Below the pieces are notes generated by a model. That model did not search any database, was not told where the DNA came from, and was given only the letters and a program-made list of their open reading frames with translations. The position numbers and the translations under genes were made by a program. Positions 16,447 through 25,239 of a stretch of 64,000 nt of DNA are shown in pieces. Source of the stretch: Ruminococcus turbiniformis (GTDB lineage: Bacteria; Bacillota; Clostridia; Lachnospirales; Lachnospiraceae); the NCBI RefSeq assembly GCF_020687545.1, contig NZ_JAJEQX010000011.1, positions 1-64,000 of the forward strand, written 5' to 3'. Numbering within the stretch: position 1 is the stretch's first letter; the number at the start of each line of letters is the position of its first letter.

Positions 16447-17877
16447 ATGGCAAAGCAGTATGAGACAGTAATCGGACTGGAAGTGCACATTGAGCTGGCG
16501 ACGAAAACAAAGATTTTCTGCGGATGCAGCACAGAGTTCGGAAGCGCGCCGAATACCCATACCTGTCCGGTATGTACCGGGATGCCGGGTTCCCTTCCGG
16601 TGCTCAACAAACAGGTGGTAGAGTACGCCATGGCACTTGGGCTTGCCGCAAACTGTAAGATTACCCAGGTGTGCAAGTTTGACCGAAAGAACTATTTCTA
16701 TCCGGATAACCCGCAGAACTACCAGATCTCACAGCTCTATCTTCCGATTGCGAGAGACGGATATGTGGAGATCGATACCCCTTCCGGTGCGAAGAAAGTG
16801 CGCATCCATGAGATGCACATGGAAGAGGATGCCGGAAAACTCGTCCACGACGAGTGGGATGACACATCCCTTGTGGATTACAATCGAAGCGGCGTGCCCC
16901 TCGTGGAGATTGTATCCGAGCCGGATATGAGATCCGCGGACGAAGTGATCGCATACCTTGAAAAACTGCGTATGATTGCCCAGTATCTCGGTGTGTCGGA
17001 CTGTAAGCTTCAGGAAGGTTCCATGAGAGCGGATGTGAACCTGTCCGTCAGAGAAGCCGGAACGGACACGTTCGGGACAAGGACGGAGATGAAGAACCTG
17101 AACTCCTTTAAGGCAATCGCCCATGCCATCGAGGGAGAGCGCGCAAGACAGATCGAGCTTCTCGAGGAAGGGAAGGAAGTTATCCAGGAGACGAGACGGT
17201 GGGATGATAATAAGGAACATTCCTATGCCATGCGTTCCAAAGAGGACGCGCAGGACTACCGTTACTTTCCGGAGCCGGATCTTGTGCCGATTGTGATCAG
17301 CGACGAGTGGATTGAAAAGATTCGCGCCGGACTGCCGGAACTGCGCACAGAGAAGATGGAAAGATATAAGAGGGAATTTGATATCCCGCAGTATGACGCA
17401 GAACTGATTACAGAGTCGAAGCATGTGGCGGATATTTTTGAGGAGGCTGCCAGGCTGTGCGGCAAACCTAAAAAGGTTGCCAACTGGATCATGGGCGAGA
17501 TGTTCCGTCTGATGAAAGACAGGGGAATGGAACCGGAAGATCTTACCTTTTCACCGGAGTATCTGGCAAAGCTGATTGACCTTGCAGACGCAGGCACGGT
17601 CAGTGCTTCTGTCGCAAGAAAGGTGTTTGAACAGATCTTCACAGATGATGTTGACCCGGAGAAGTACGTGGAAGAAAACGGACTGAAGACGGTCAATGAC
17701 GAGAAAGCCATCAGAGAGGCAATCGAGAATGTGCTTGCCGACAATCCGCAGGCAGTCGCCGACTATAAAGGCGGTAAGGAGAAAGCCTTCGGGGCGCTCA
17801 TGGGACAGAGTATGAGGGCGCTCAAAGGCAAGGCAGACGCCGGTACCGTGAGAAAGATGCTCATGGAGATTCTTTAG
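16447..17877 (+). CDS. gatB: Asp-tRNA(Asn)/Glu-tRNA(Gln) amidotransferase subunit B
   Basis: A 476-residue kinase/transferase subunit. The N-terminal catalytic cradle has the family motifs IGLEVHIEL, the zinc-binding Cys set (CGCS and CPVC near residues 30-50), KNYFYPDNPQNYQISQ and EDAGK; the C-terminal helical and YqeY-like tail domain ends GTVRKMLMEIL. It activates the side chain of misacylated Asp-tRNA(Asn) or Glu-tRNA(Gln). The start is MAKQYETVIG with AAGGAGG just upstream inside the end of gatA. It is the last gene of the T-box operon; I see no strong terminator after it. Confidence 0.97.
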   Translation: MAKQYETVIGLEVHIELATKTKIFCGCSTEFGSAPNTHTCPVCTGMPGSLPVLNKQVVEYAMALGLAANCKITQVCKFDRKNYFYPDNPQNYQISQLYLPIARDGYVEIDTPSGAKKVRIHEMHMEEDAGKLVHDEWDDTSLVDYNRSGVPLVEIVSEPDMRSADEVIAYLEKLRMIAQYLGVSDCKLQEGSMRADVNLSVREAGTDTFGTRTEMKNLNSFKAIAHAIEGERARQIELLEEGKEVIQETRRWDDNKEHSYAMRSKEDAQDYRYFPEPDLVPIVISDEWIEKIRAGLPELRTEKMERYKREFDIPQYDAELITESKHVADIFEEAARLCGKPKKVANWIMGEMFRLMKDRGMEPEDLTFSPEYLAKLIDLADAGTVSASVARKVFEQIFTDDVDPEKYVEENGLKTVNDEKAIREAIENVLADNPQAVADYKGGKEKAFGALMGQSMRALKGKADAGTVRKMLMEIL

Positions 17878-17979
17878 AAAACACAGTTCAATACAAAAGA
17901 GTTCCTGTTATAGAAGAAAAACTGTATATACAGGTCAGAGCCAGGCGTTTCAAAAACTTCTCAAAAAAGAAATAATAAA

Positions 17980-18022
17980 TTAGCACTCGACACTTGACAT
18001 GGCTAACAATTCTTGCTATATT
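17980..18022 (+). promoter_or_regulatory. clpB promoter overlapped by a degenerate CIRCE operator
   Basis: TTGACA (17994-17999), a 17-base spacer and TATATT (18017-18022) form a near-consensus sigma-A promoter. Over the -35 lies TTAGCACTC (17980-17988), 9 bases, then CATGGCTAA (17998-18006). The left half matches CIRCE perfectly, the right half at six of nine positions. This suggests HrcA control of clpB. The spacer has the correct CIRCE length. Confidence 0.65.
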
Positions 18023-18096
18023 GCTAATAGAACACGAAAACAATCAGTGTCCTCACACTGCGCGAGGAAGAATAATCATCTTTGCGCAGGCGTGCA

Positions 18097-18195
18097 GTCA
18101 AATACCCCGATGCAGGCATGCGGGGTATCAGCCCCCCACGGCAGCCGCCAAACGGACATGTAAGTATGTCCGCCCGGTTCGCTGCTCGCGGGAAT
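18097..18195. repeat. REP-like double-hairpin repeat, copy 2 (clpB 5' leader)
   Basis: Begins GTCAAATACCCCG, with ATACCCCG/CGGGGTAT forming the first hairpin. The second hairpin has GGACAT/ATGTCC at its tip and GCAGC/GCTGC at its base. It matches the copy at 2549-2666 in order and structure. It lies between the clpB promoter and the clpB ribosome site, so it is transcribed as part of the leader. Outside this repeat, 17878-18210 holds the promoter and about 75 bases of plain leader. Confidence 0.7.
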
Positions 18196-18210
18196 GAAGG
18201 AGGGATAGCC

Positions 18211-20817
18211 ATGAATATCAATAAATTTACACAGAATTCTCTTCAGGCTGTTCAAAACTGCGAGAAGGTCGCCGCAGATAACGGAAACCAGGAACTGGCG
18301 CAGGAGCATCTGCTCTACGCGCTGCTTACGCAGGATGACAGCCTGATTTTAAAACTGCTTGAAAAGATGAGTATCCAGGGCCAGCTTTTTATCAACAGTG
18401 TGGAGCAGGCCATAGGTAAGCGGCCGAAAGTCCAGGGCGGCAAAGCTTACGTCGGACAGGATCTCAATAATGCCCTTATCCATGCTGAGGATGAGGCGAA
18501 ACAGATGGGGGATGAATATGTCTCTGTTGAGCATCTGTTTCTTTCCCTGTTAAAATATGCAAGTAAAGAAATGAAACAGCTTTTCCGTGAGTTCGGGATC
18601 AGCCGTGAAGGATTCCTCCACGCGCTTTCCACAGTCAGGGGAAACCAGAGGGTTACAAGTGACAACCCGGAGGCAACTTATGACACACTGAACAAATACG
18701 GGCAGGATCTGGTGGAGCGCGCAAGAGAGCAGAAGCTCGATCCGGTGATCGGACGTGACGAGGAGATTCGGAATGTAGTTCGGATTCTCTCCCGTAAGAC
18801 AAAAAATAATCCGGTTCTGATCGGAGAACCCGGCGTCGGAAAAACAGCGGTTGTAGAAGGTCTTGCACAGCGGATTGTAAGCGGCGATGTGCCGGAAGGA
18901 CTGAAGGAAAAGACGATTTTCTCTCTCGACATGGGAGCCCTTGTCGCAGGAGCAAAATACCGCGGCGAGTTCGAAGAACGTTTGAAAGCCGTGCTGGAGG
19001 AAGTGAAAAACAGCGACGGCAAGATTATCCTCTTTATCGATGAGCTGCATACAATCGTAGGAGCCGGCAAGACGGACGGGGCGATGGATGCAGGCAATAT
19101 GTTAAAGCCTATGCTTGCCAGAGGCGAACTGCACTGTATCGGCGCTACAACGCTTGATGAATACAGGGAATACATCGAGAAAGATGCGGCTCTGGAGAGA
19201 CGGTTCCAGCCGGTTATGGTAGATGAACCGACGGTTGAGGATGCGATTTCCATTCTGAGAGGACTGAAAGAACGTTATGAAGTTTTCCATGGCGTGAAGA
19301 TTACCGACAGCGCTCTCGTAGCGGCGGCAACGCTTTCCAACCGATATATTTCAGACCGTTTCCTTCCGGATAAAGCTATCGACCTTGTGGATGAGGCGTG
19401 TGCGTTGATCAAGACAGAACTTGACTCCATGCCGACTGAGCTGGATGAACTCCGCAGACGTGTCATGCAGCTTGAGATTGAAGAAGAAGCTCTGAAAAAG
19501 GAAGAAGACCGCCTGAGCAGGGAACGTCTGGAGCACCTTCAGGAAGAACTTGCGGGCTTAAGAGAAGAGTATGCAGGTAAAAAGGTACAGTGGGAGAATG
19601 AAAAAAATGCTGTGGAGCGTGTCCAGAAGATCCGCGAACAGATCGAGCAGGTCAATAAGGACATACAGAAGGCTCAAAGGGAATATGACCTGAATAAGGC
19701 CGCAGAGCTTCAGTATGGTACGCTGCCCCAGCTTCAGAAGCAGCTGGAGGAAGAAGAAGAAAAGGTAAAAGCAAGGGATCTGTCTCTTGTCCATGAGGCC
19801 GTGACAGACGATGAGATTGCGCGTATCGTGTCCCGATGGACCGGTATTCCGGTTGCAAAGCTTAATGAGAGCGAGAGGAACAAGACGCTTCATCTGGCGG
19901 ATGAGCTGCACAAGCGCGTGGTCGGCCAGGACGAAGGCGTAGAGCTTGTGACGGAGGCTATTATCCGCTCAAAGGCAGGCATTAAAGACCCCAGCAAGCC
20001 GATCGGTTCTTTCCTGTTCCTCGGTCCTACAGGCGTTGGTAAAACGGAACTTGCCAAGGCACTTGCGCAGAGCCTTTTTGATGATGAAAATAATATGGTG
20101 CGTATCGACATGAGTGAGTACATGGAGAAATATTCCGTGTCCAGACTGATTGGAGCGCCTCCGGGATATGTGGGATATGACGAAGGCGGACAGCTGACAG
20201 AGGCAGTCAGAAGAAAACCGTATTCTGTCGTGCTCTTTGATGAGGTGGAGAAAGCTCATCCGGATGTATTCAATGTTCTTCTTCAGGTGCTCGATGACGG
20301 ACGTATTACGGATTCTCAGGGGCGGACCGTTGATTTCAAAAATACGATCCTTATTATGACGTCGAATATCGGGGCAAATTATCTGCTGGAAGGTATTCGC
20401 GACGACGGAACGATCGACGGACAGAGTCAGGAAATGGTGATGAATGACCTGAAGGCACATTTCAGACCTGAATTTCTTAATCGTCTTGATGAGATAATTA
20501 TGTTCAAGCCATTGACGAAACAGAACATCCGTGCCATTATTGATTTACTGATAGCAGATGTCAACAGACGGCTTTCCGAGAGGGAACTGAGGATCGAGCT
20601 GACAGAAGCGGCAAAGGACTTTGTCGTGGATGGCGGATATGATCCGATGTACGGCGCAAGGCCGCTGAAGAGATATCTGCAGAAAAATGTGGAGACACTC
20701 GCCGCAAGACTGATTCTCGCAGGAAATGTCGGCAGGGAGGATACGATCCTGATTGACGTAAAAGACGGGAAGCTCGCCGCGGAAGTAAAGGGACAGATTA
20801 CGGCAGCGGAAATGTAA
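18211..20817 (+). CDS. clpB: ATP-dependent chaperone ClpB
   Basis: An 868-residue AAA+ disaggregase. It has the N-terminal Clp repeat domain (about 1-145), first AAA module with Walker A GEPGVGKT and Walker B ILFIDELH, the long coiled-coil M-domain rich in Glu/Lys/Gln (about 400-530) that marks ClpB rather than ClpC, and the second AAA module with [22 protein letters not shown] and the sensor region. It rescues aggregated proteins with DnaK. The start is MNINKFTQ with AAGGAGGG upstream; an earlier in-frame Met lies inside the REP-like repeat. Likely heat-regulated through the CIRCE-like site. Confidence 0.96.
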   Translation: MNINKFTQNSLQAVQNCEKVAADNGNQELAQEHLLYALLTQDDSLILKLLEKMSIQGQLFINSVEQAIGKRPKVQGGKAYVGQDLNNALIHAEDEAKQMGDEYVSVEHLFLSLLKYASKEMKQLFREFGISREGFLHALSTVRGNQRVTSDNPEATYDTLNKYGQDLVERAREQKLDPVIGRDEEIRNVVRILSRKTKNNPVLIGEPGVGKTAVVEGLAQRIVSGDVPEGLKEKTIFSLDMGALVAGAKYRGEFEERLKAVLEEVKNSDGKIILFIDELHTIVGAGKTDGAMDAGNMLKPMLARGELHCIGATTLDEYREYIEKDAALERRFQPVMVDEPTVEDAISILRGLKERYEVFHGVKITDSALVAAATLSNRYISDRFLPDKAIDLVDEACALIKTELDSMPTELDELRRRVMQLEIEEEALKKEEDRLSRERLEHLQEELAGLREEYAGKKVQWENEKNAVERVQKIREQIEQVNKDIQKAQREYDLNKAAELQYGTLPQLQKQLEEEEEKVKARDLSLVHEAVTDDEIARIVSRWTGIPVAKLNESERNKTLHLADELHKRVVGQDEGVELVTEAIIRSKAGIKDPSKPIGSFLFLGPTGVGKTELAKALAQSLFDDENNMVRIDMSEYMEKYSVSRLIGAPPGYVGYDEGGQLTEAVRRKPYSVVLFDEVEKAHPDVFNVLLQVLDDGRITDSQGRTVDFKNTILIMTSNIGANYLLEGIRDDGTIDGQSQEMVMNDLKAHFRPEFLNRLDEIIMFKPLTKQNIRAIIDLLIADVNRRLSERELRIELTEAAKDFVVDGGYDPMYGARPLKRYLQKNVETLAARLILAGNVGREDTILIDVKDGKLAAEVKGQITAAEM

Positions 20818-20819
20818 AA

Positions 20820-20905
20820 GGCAGCCGCGGCAACAGAGGCTGTTGAAATGAAAAGGGCAGCCGCGGCAACAGAAGCTGTTGAAATGAAAAGGGCAGCTGC
20901 GGTAA
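20820..20905 (+). repeat. 36-bp tandem repeat after clpB
   Basis: Two full 36-bp units begin GGCAGCCGCGGCAACAGA at 20820 and 20856, with a partial third at 20892 that drifts (GGCAGCTGCGGTAAAG). Each unit ends TTGAAATGAAAAG, similar to the last bases of clpB (GGAAATGTAAAAG), so the array may have grown from the clpB end. Each unit can form a small CAGCC...GGCTG-type hairpin. Confidence 0.75.
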
Positions 20906-20939
20906 AGACTGCGGGAGTGCGAAAGGACGGATCTGTCAG

Positions 20940-22229
20940 ATGAAACAGATGACACCGATCATCTTTCATATAGATGTAAATTCAGCTTATTTGAGCTGGA
21001 CTGCAGTGGAACAGCTGAAAAACGGAGCCAAAGTGGATGTGCGCGAGATACCGGCCATCATTGGCGGAGACCAGGAATCCCGCCACGGCGTGGTACTCGC
21101 TAAATCCCCTGCGGCAAAAAGATATGGCATCCGCACGGGGGAACCCGTTGCGAATGCCTTTCGTAAGTGCCCGAATCTTGCCATGTATCCGCCGAATCAC
21201 AAGATGTACCGGGAAAAAAGCAGGATGCTTATGGAGTATCTTCGGACATTTACGAAAGAGATCGAGCAGGTCAGTGTGGATGAGTGCTACATGGATTTCA
21301 CACCGATAGCAGACCGATACAACTCGCCGGCAGACGGGGCGATTGAGATAAAGGAAGGAATAAAAAAGAAGTTCGGCTTCACTGTAAATATAGGTATTTC
21401 TACAAATAAACTGCTTGCGAAGATGGCGTCGGATTTTGAAAAGCCGGATAAGGTACATACTCTCTTCCCGGAAGAAATTCAGCAGAAGATGTGGCCTCTG
21501 CCGATCGGTGAACTCTATATGGCAGGACGTTCCAGCGTGGAGGTACTGAAAAAGCTTGAGATTAATACAATAGGGGATCTTGCGCGTTCAGATCCTGAGC
21601 TGATATCTCTTCATTTGAAAAGCCATGGCAGAATGCTTTGGGAATTTGCCAACGGAATCGGCGCTTCTGCGGTTCAGGCAGAGCCGGAGGAGGCCAAGGG
21701 AATCGGCAACTCTACGACGCTGAGAGAGGATGCCGCCACATATGAGGATGTCTGTCCGGTCTTTGAAGAACTTGCCGAAAGCGTGGGAAGAAGACTCAAA
21801 AAAGCGGGGAAAAAGGCCGGAATGGTGAGCATGGAGATCAAGTATTATGATTTCCGGACAAACTCCCACCAGGTTCAGCTTGACCGCCCGACCAGCGATC
21901 CGAAAGTATTGAAAGAAACAGCGTGCAGCCTTTTTCTTGAAATATGGAGTGGCGAGCCGGTGCGGCTTCTGGGTATACGGACGTCCAAACTTGTGGAAGA
22001 GTCCGCGCCGGAGCAGCTTTCTATTTTTGATATTGAACTTCCGAAGGAACCGGATGAGAAACATAAGCGCCTGAAGAAAGCCATGGATGAATTAAACGCC
22101 CGGTTCGGGGAAGGCGCGGTGGTGAAGGCAAGTATGATGAAAAAGAATATCCGTACTGATAAGGAAGAACGGGAAAAGGAAAAAAGCGGGAAGAAAAAAA
22201 CAGGGGAGAATCAGAGGGGAATGCTATGA
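20940..22229 (+). CDS. dinB: DNA polymerase IV (Y-family translesion polymerase)
   Basis: A 429-residue Y-family polymerase. The catalytic acid residues are in FHIDVNSAYLSW (near residue 9) and VSVDECYMDFT (near residue 112). NIGISTNKLLAKMASDFEKP and the helix-hairpin-helix segment follow, then the little-finger domain. The C-terminus has an extra Lys/Glu-rich tail (about 25 residues). AAAGGA lies 12 bases before the first ATG; a second Met three codons later is possible. It overlaps the acyltransferase gene by four bases. Confidence 0.94.
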   Translation: MKQMTPIIFHIDVNSAYLSWTAVEQLKNGAKVDVREIPAIIGGDQESRHGVVLAKSPAAKRYGIRTGEPVANAFRKCPNLAMYPPNHKMYREKSRMLMEYLRTFTKEIEQVSVDECYMDFTPIADRYNSPADGAIEIKEGIKKKFGFTVNIGISTNKLLAKMASDFEKPDKVHTLFPEEIQQKMWPLPIGELYMAGRSSVEVLKKLEINTIGDLARSDPELISLHLKSHGRMLWEFANGIGASAVQAEPEEAKGIGNSTTLREDAATYEDVCPVFEELAESVGRRLKKAGKKAGMVSMEIKYYDFRTNSHQVQLDRPTSDPKVLKETACSLFLEIWSGEPVRLLGIRTSKLVEESAPEQLSIFDIELPKEPDEKHKRLKKAMDELNARFGEGAVVKASMMKKNIRTDKEEREKEKSGKKKTGENQRGML

Positions 22230-23239
22230 GAGAAAAGGATTACAATCTGGAGCTGATCAGGATGGTTTCGTTTATTTTGGTTATTGCCATCCATGTGAGC
22301 AACTATTTTTGCAGGGCCTATGGAAAAATTCCCGACAGCGAGTATTTGTTTTCGCTGGCAGTGGATACTATTGCGCGGGTCAGTGTGCCCGCATTTTTTA
22401 TGATTTCAGGGGCTCTGCTTCTCGGGAGAGAAGAGCCGCTTGAAAAGCATGGGAAAAGGCTTCTGCGCTTTTTAACAGTTCTTATTGTCTGGAGTGCTGT
22501 TTACTATATCTGGAATACATGTTATATGAAGTCCGGCTTTGACTTGAGAGAAATTCTGTATGTTCCGGCGGAGGCACATCTGTGGTATCTGTATGCTATG
22601 ATCCCGATTTACCTTGTGCTGCCGTTTTTCCAGGTGATGTGCAGAAATTTGAGCGTGAAGCTCGAAAAAGCATTGCTCATAATTGCGGCTTTGGCAGTAC
22701 TTTTCAACTATATTTTCTGGCTTATGGGTGCGGAAATGTACTATGATCTGCCGCTGATCGGTGACCGTGTATATGCCTATTATCTGTTTCTGGGATATTA
22801 TATCTATAAATACAGAGAGAAAATTCCGGTCAGTCAGACCGGGGCAGCTCTGATCTGTGCATTCGGCATGGCAGTCTCCTTCGGGGTGACATTTGCGGTT
22901 ACAGTAATTCAGGGAGACCACTATGAGGGTGCGCTTACTTATGGAATGCCGTCTGTAGTTCTTTCCGCGGCAGCGTTTTTCCTTTTTATGCTCCGGCTTG
23001 GAGACGGATGTCTTAAACCGGGTGAACATGCGCGCAGAGTGATAGACCTTTTCTGCGGATGTTCTTTTGGAATTTATCTGATTCATATTCTTTTTCTTGA
23101 CAATTACAAGAAACATATGGAAGCGTACGATCTGTCCGCCTGGATCGCCGTGCCGGGACTGATTGTCGTGATTACGGCAGTGTCGTTTGTGTGTGTCTGG
23201 CTGATGAGAAAGACGAAAGTGGGACGGAGAATTACGTGA
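22226..23239 (+). CDS. Acyltransferase family 3 membrane protein
   Basis: A 337-residue integral membrane protein with about ten helices and the acyltransferase-3 N-terminus (YNLELIRMVSFILVIAIHVSN, with the conserved Arg and His). By family knowledge these proteins transfer acetyl or other acyl groups to cell-surface sugars or similar envelope molecules. The start overlaps dinB (ATGA), an odd partner, so the overlap probably only reflects compact packing. The substrate is unknown. Confidence 0.88.
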   Translation: MREKDYNLELIRMVSFILVIAIHVSNYFCRAYGKIPDSEYLFSLAVDTIARVSVPAFFMISGALLLGREEPLEKHGKRLLRFLTVLIVWSAVYYIWNTCYMKSGFDLREILYVPAEAHLWYLYAMIPIYLVLPFFQVMCRNLSVKLEKALLIIAALAVLFNYIFWLMGAEMYYDLPLIGDRVYAYYLFLGYYIYKYREKIPVSQTGAALICAFGMAVSFGVTFAVTVIQGDHYEGALTYGMPSVVLSAAAFFLFMLRLGDGCLKPGEHARRVIDLFCGCSFGIYLIHILFLDNYKKHMEAYDLSAWIAVPGLIVVITAVSFVCVWLMRKTKVGRRIT

Positions 23240-23243
23240 TTCG

Positions 23244-23360
23244 GATTTTCCGGATGAAACAGACCGACAGGAGAAATCCGCGCATGGTGTGTAAGGGTAT
23301 CCCTCGGGGATGCGTTTGCACTCGGGACGACTCCAGACGGTAGATGCCATCCGTCAAATC
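23244..23360 (-). repeat. GATTTG-ended inverted-repeat element, short copy (B1)
   Basis: Ends GATTTTCCGGATG (23244-23256) and, on the other strand, GATTTGACGGATG (from 23360) pair with two mismatches. Read on the minus strand it contains CGTCCCGAG and CCGAGGGA blocks, in the same order as in the larger elements at 53983 and 55160. So it appears to be a 117-bp, internally shortened member of the same family. It sits five bases after the acyltransferase stop. Confidence 0.6.
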
Positions 23361-23415
23361 CGCACTTCACGGAAGAAAATTAAAGAGAAGAATAATCGGA
23401 GTTATAAAAAAGAAT

Positions 23416-23610
23416 ATGAAATTAAATAAGCTAAGAGAAATTTTAGACAACGGCGGAACAACTGTAAACACACGAATCTGGAGCACATGGCCGACAATTG
23501 TGGAGGCAGCGGCATCTACAGGAAATTTTGACTACTTTGAGTTCCTGGCAGAATACGCTCCGTTTTCATTGAATGATCTTGAGAATTTTGCCCGTACATG
23601 TGAGCTGTAG
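23416..23610 (+). pseudogene. N-terminal fragment of HpcH/HpaI-type aldolase
   Basis: A 64-codon frame starting MKLNKLREILDNGGTTVNTR and continuing WPTIVEAAASTGNFDYFEFL, which fits the first 60 residues of the HpcH/HpaI aldolase TIM barrel (gene products are usually about 250 residues). It stops right after the second conserved helix. The rest of the enzyme is missing and another gene fragment begins five bases later. Confidence 0.65.
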
Positions 23611-23615
23611 GAGAA

Positions 23616-23855
23616 ATGTACAATGATCTCACGGAGGAACTGGTTAATGCGAGAAAAGAAGCGGTCTTTCTGACAAATCAGTATAACCGGTCTTATGGGG
23701 AAGCACCGGAGAAAAGAGAAGAAATTTTGAGGAAGCTTCTGGGATCCCTGGGAAAAAATCCTTTTTTTGAACCGGACTTCCCCTGCCCGATTTTTCTGTT
23801 TTGTGCGGAGTTTCTCTATTCTGATTTCTACGAAAATCTTAAGAATTTCTTTTGA
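23616..23855 (+). pseudogene. N-terminal fragment of maltose/galactoside O-acetyltransferase
   Basis: A 79-codon frame that reads YNDLTEELVNARKEA, LTNQYNRS and REEILRKLLGSLGKNPFFEPDF, matching the maltose acetyltransferase (Maa) N-terminal domain of LbH sugar O-acetyltransferases. After FPC the sequence diverges and then stops, so the left-handed beta-helix catalytic part is lost. SD AGGAG is present inside the end of the aldolase fragment. Confidence 0.65.
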
Positions 23856-23864
23856 ATCTTATAT

Positions 23865-23914
23865 CAGCCTCCTTTAGAAATACAGGTTATCCTGTATACA
23901 GTAAAAGGAGGCTG
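23865..23914 (+). promoter_or_regulatory. Hairpin that can hide the dedA ribosome-binding site
   Basis: CAGCCTCCTTT (23865-23875) is the exact complement of AAAGGAGGCTG (23904-23914). The right arm contains the SD (AAGGAGG) of the DedA gene, whose ATG is at 23920. Between them ATACAGG (23880-23886) and CCTGTAT (23891-23897) make a second, inner stem. In RNA form this would block translation of dedA unless opened. Confidence 0.6.
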
Positions 23915-23919
23915 TATTC

Positions 23920-24429
23920 ATGAACATCCAGGAACTTACCACTTATTTTTTACAATACGGTGCTTTTTTCATCTACCTGATCGTTTTTTTAGAGTATCTG
24001 AATCTTCCGGGATTCCCGGCCGGGCTTATCATGCCGCTGGCGGGGCTCTGGGCAGCCAGAGGAGAGATCAGCTTTCCGGCGGTCATGATTCTTTCGGTGG
24101 CAGCAGGACTTACGGGAAGCTGGGTGCTCTATCTGCTCGGAAGATTCGGCGGCGGAAAGCTGATGGGATTCTACTTTAAGAAATTTCCAAAGCAGAAACC
24201 GGTGATAGAAGAGAAGATGAAATTCCTGCGGGAGAAAGGCGGTATCGGCGTATTTATCAGCAAGCTGATCCCCGTGGCGCGGACACTGATCTCTATACCT
24301 GCCGGAATGGTGAAGATGGATTTTGCAAAATATACAGTCAGTTCCCTGTGTGGCGTGTTTCTCTGGAATCTGGCTTTTGTGGGGGCGGGATATTTCTTCG
24401 GAGACGCCGCGGTTAATCTGTTATCGTGA
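23920..24429 (+). CDS. DedA family membrane protein
   Basis: A 169-residue DedA/SNARE-associated membrane protein. It has the re-entrant family motifs FLEYLNLPGFPAG near the start and, later, FISKLIPVARTLISIPAGM with the conserved Arg. By family knowledge, DedA proteins act as phospholipid or undecaprenyl-phosphate flippases needed for envelope homeostasis. It is at the short end of the family (about 200). Its SD lies in a long hairpin (23865-23914), suggesting translation control. Confidence 0.9.
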   Translation: MNIQELTTYFLQYGAFFIYLIVFLEYLNLPGFPAGLIMPLAGLWAARGEISFPAVMILSVAAGLTGSWVLYLLGRFGGGKLMGFYFKKFPKQKPVIEEKMKFLREKGGIGVFISKLIPVARTLISIPAGMVKMDFAKYTVSSLCGVFLWNLAFVGAGYFFGDAAVNLLS

Positions 24430-24540
24430 CGAGGGGAAAAAGTGACCGGCTGACTTGCCATCTGTGTGGAGATGCTCTAAAATCAATTGTGCGCCGAAAA
24501 GGCCGGGGCAGCCGGATCAGGAGAAAGGAGACAGAGTAAA

Positions 24541-25239
24541 ATGGAGGCAAATCATATTCTGATTGTTGAGGATGATAAGGAGATACGCGAAGGTGTACGG
24601 ATCTATCTGCAGAGCCAGGGATACGAAGTGTTCGAAGCGGCAGATGGAGTGGAAGGGCTGGAGGTGATTGAAAGAGAGGAGATTCACCTTGCGATTGTTG
24701 ATATTATGATGCCGAGAATGGACGGTATAAGGATGACAATGAAGCTGCGGGAAAAGTATGATTTCCCGGTGATCATGCTTTCAGCCAAGTCAGAGGAGGT
24801 GGATAAAATTACAGGGCTGAATATCGGTGCGGATGATTATGTAACGAAACCGTTTACTCCGATGGAACTGATGGCAAGGGTAAATTCCCAGCTCAGACGA
24901 TACAGAAAGTTTTTGGAGAAGCTGACGCCGAAGGCAAACGTGTATGTGATCGGCGGACTGGAGATCAACGAGGAGACTGTGGAAGTGACAATGGATGGCA
25001 ACCCTGTGAAACTTACGCCGATCGAATACAAGATCCTGCTTCTCCTCGCCAAAAATCCGGGACGGGTGTTCTCGTCAGAGGAGATCTATGAGAGAGTATG
25101 GCAGGAGAAAGCAATCAACACAGACACCATTATGGTTCATGTGAGAAATATAAGAGAAAAGATAGAGATTGATCCTAAAAATCCAAAATATTTAAAGGTG
25201 GTGTGGGGAGTTGGCTATAAAATTGAAAGACAGCCGTAA
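24541..25239 (+). CDS. Response regulator, OmpR family
   Basis: A 232-residue regulator. The receiver has EDD at residues 10-12, phospho-acceptor Asp in LAIVDIMMPRMDG (about residue 54), Ser in MLSAKS and Lys in YVTKPF. The C-terminal winged helix ends VVWGVGYKIE. It is preceded by AAAGGAG. It overlaps the large sensor kinase by 29 bases, so the pair is translationally coupled. The sequence resembles VanR-type regulators, but no van genes are present. Confidence 0.93.
   Translation: MEANHILIVEDDKEIREGVRIYLQSQGYEVFEAADGVEGLEVIEREEIHLAIVDIMMPRMDGIRMTMKLREKYDFPVIMLSAKSEEVDKITGLNIGADDYVTKPFTPMELMARVNSQLRRYRKFLEKLTPKANVYVIGGLEINEETVEVTMDGNPVKLTPIEYKILLLLAKNPGRVFSSEEIYERVWQEKAINTDTIMVHVRNIREKIEIDPKNPKYLKVVWGVGYKIERQP

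Noticed and set aside
20820-20905. Possible CRISPR-like repeat
   Set aside because: Units are directly adjacent without unique spacers and there are only two and a half of them; it is a plain tandem repeat. No cas genes in the window.
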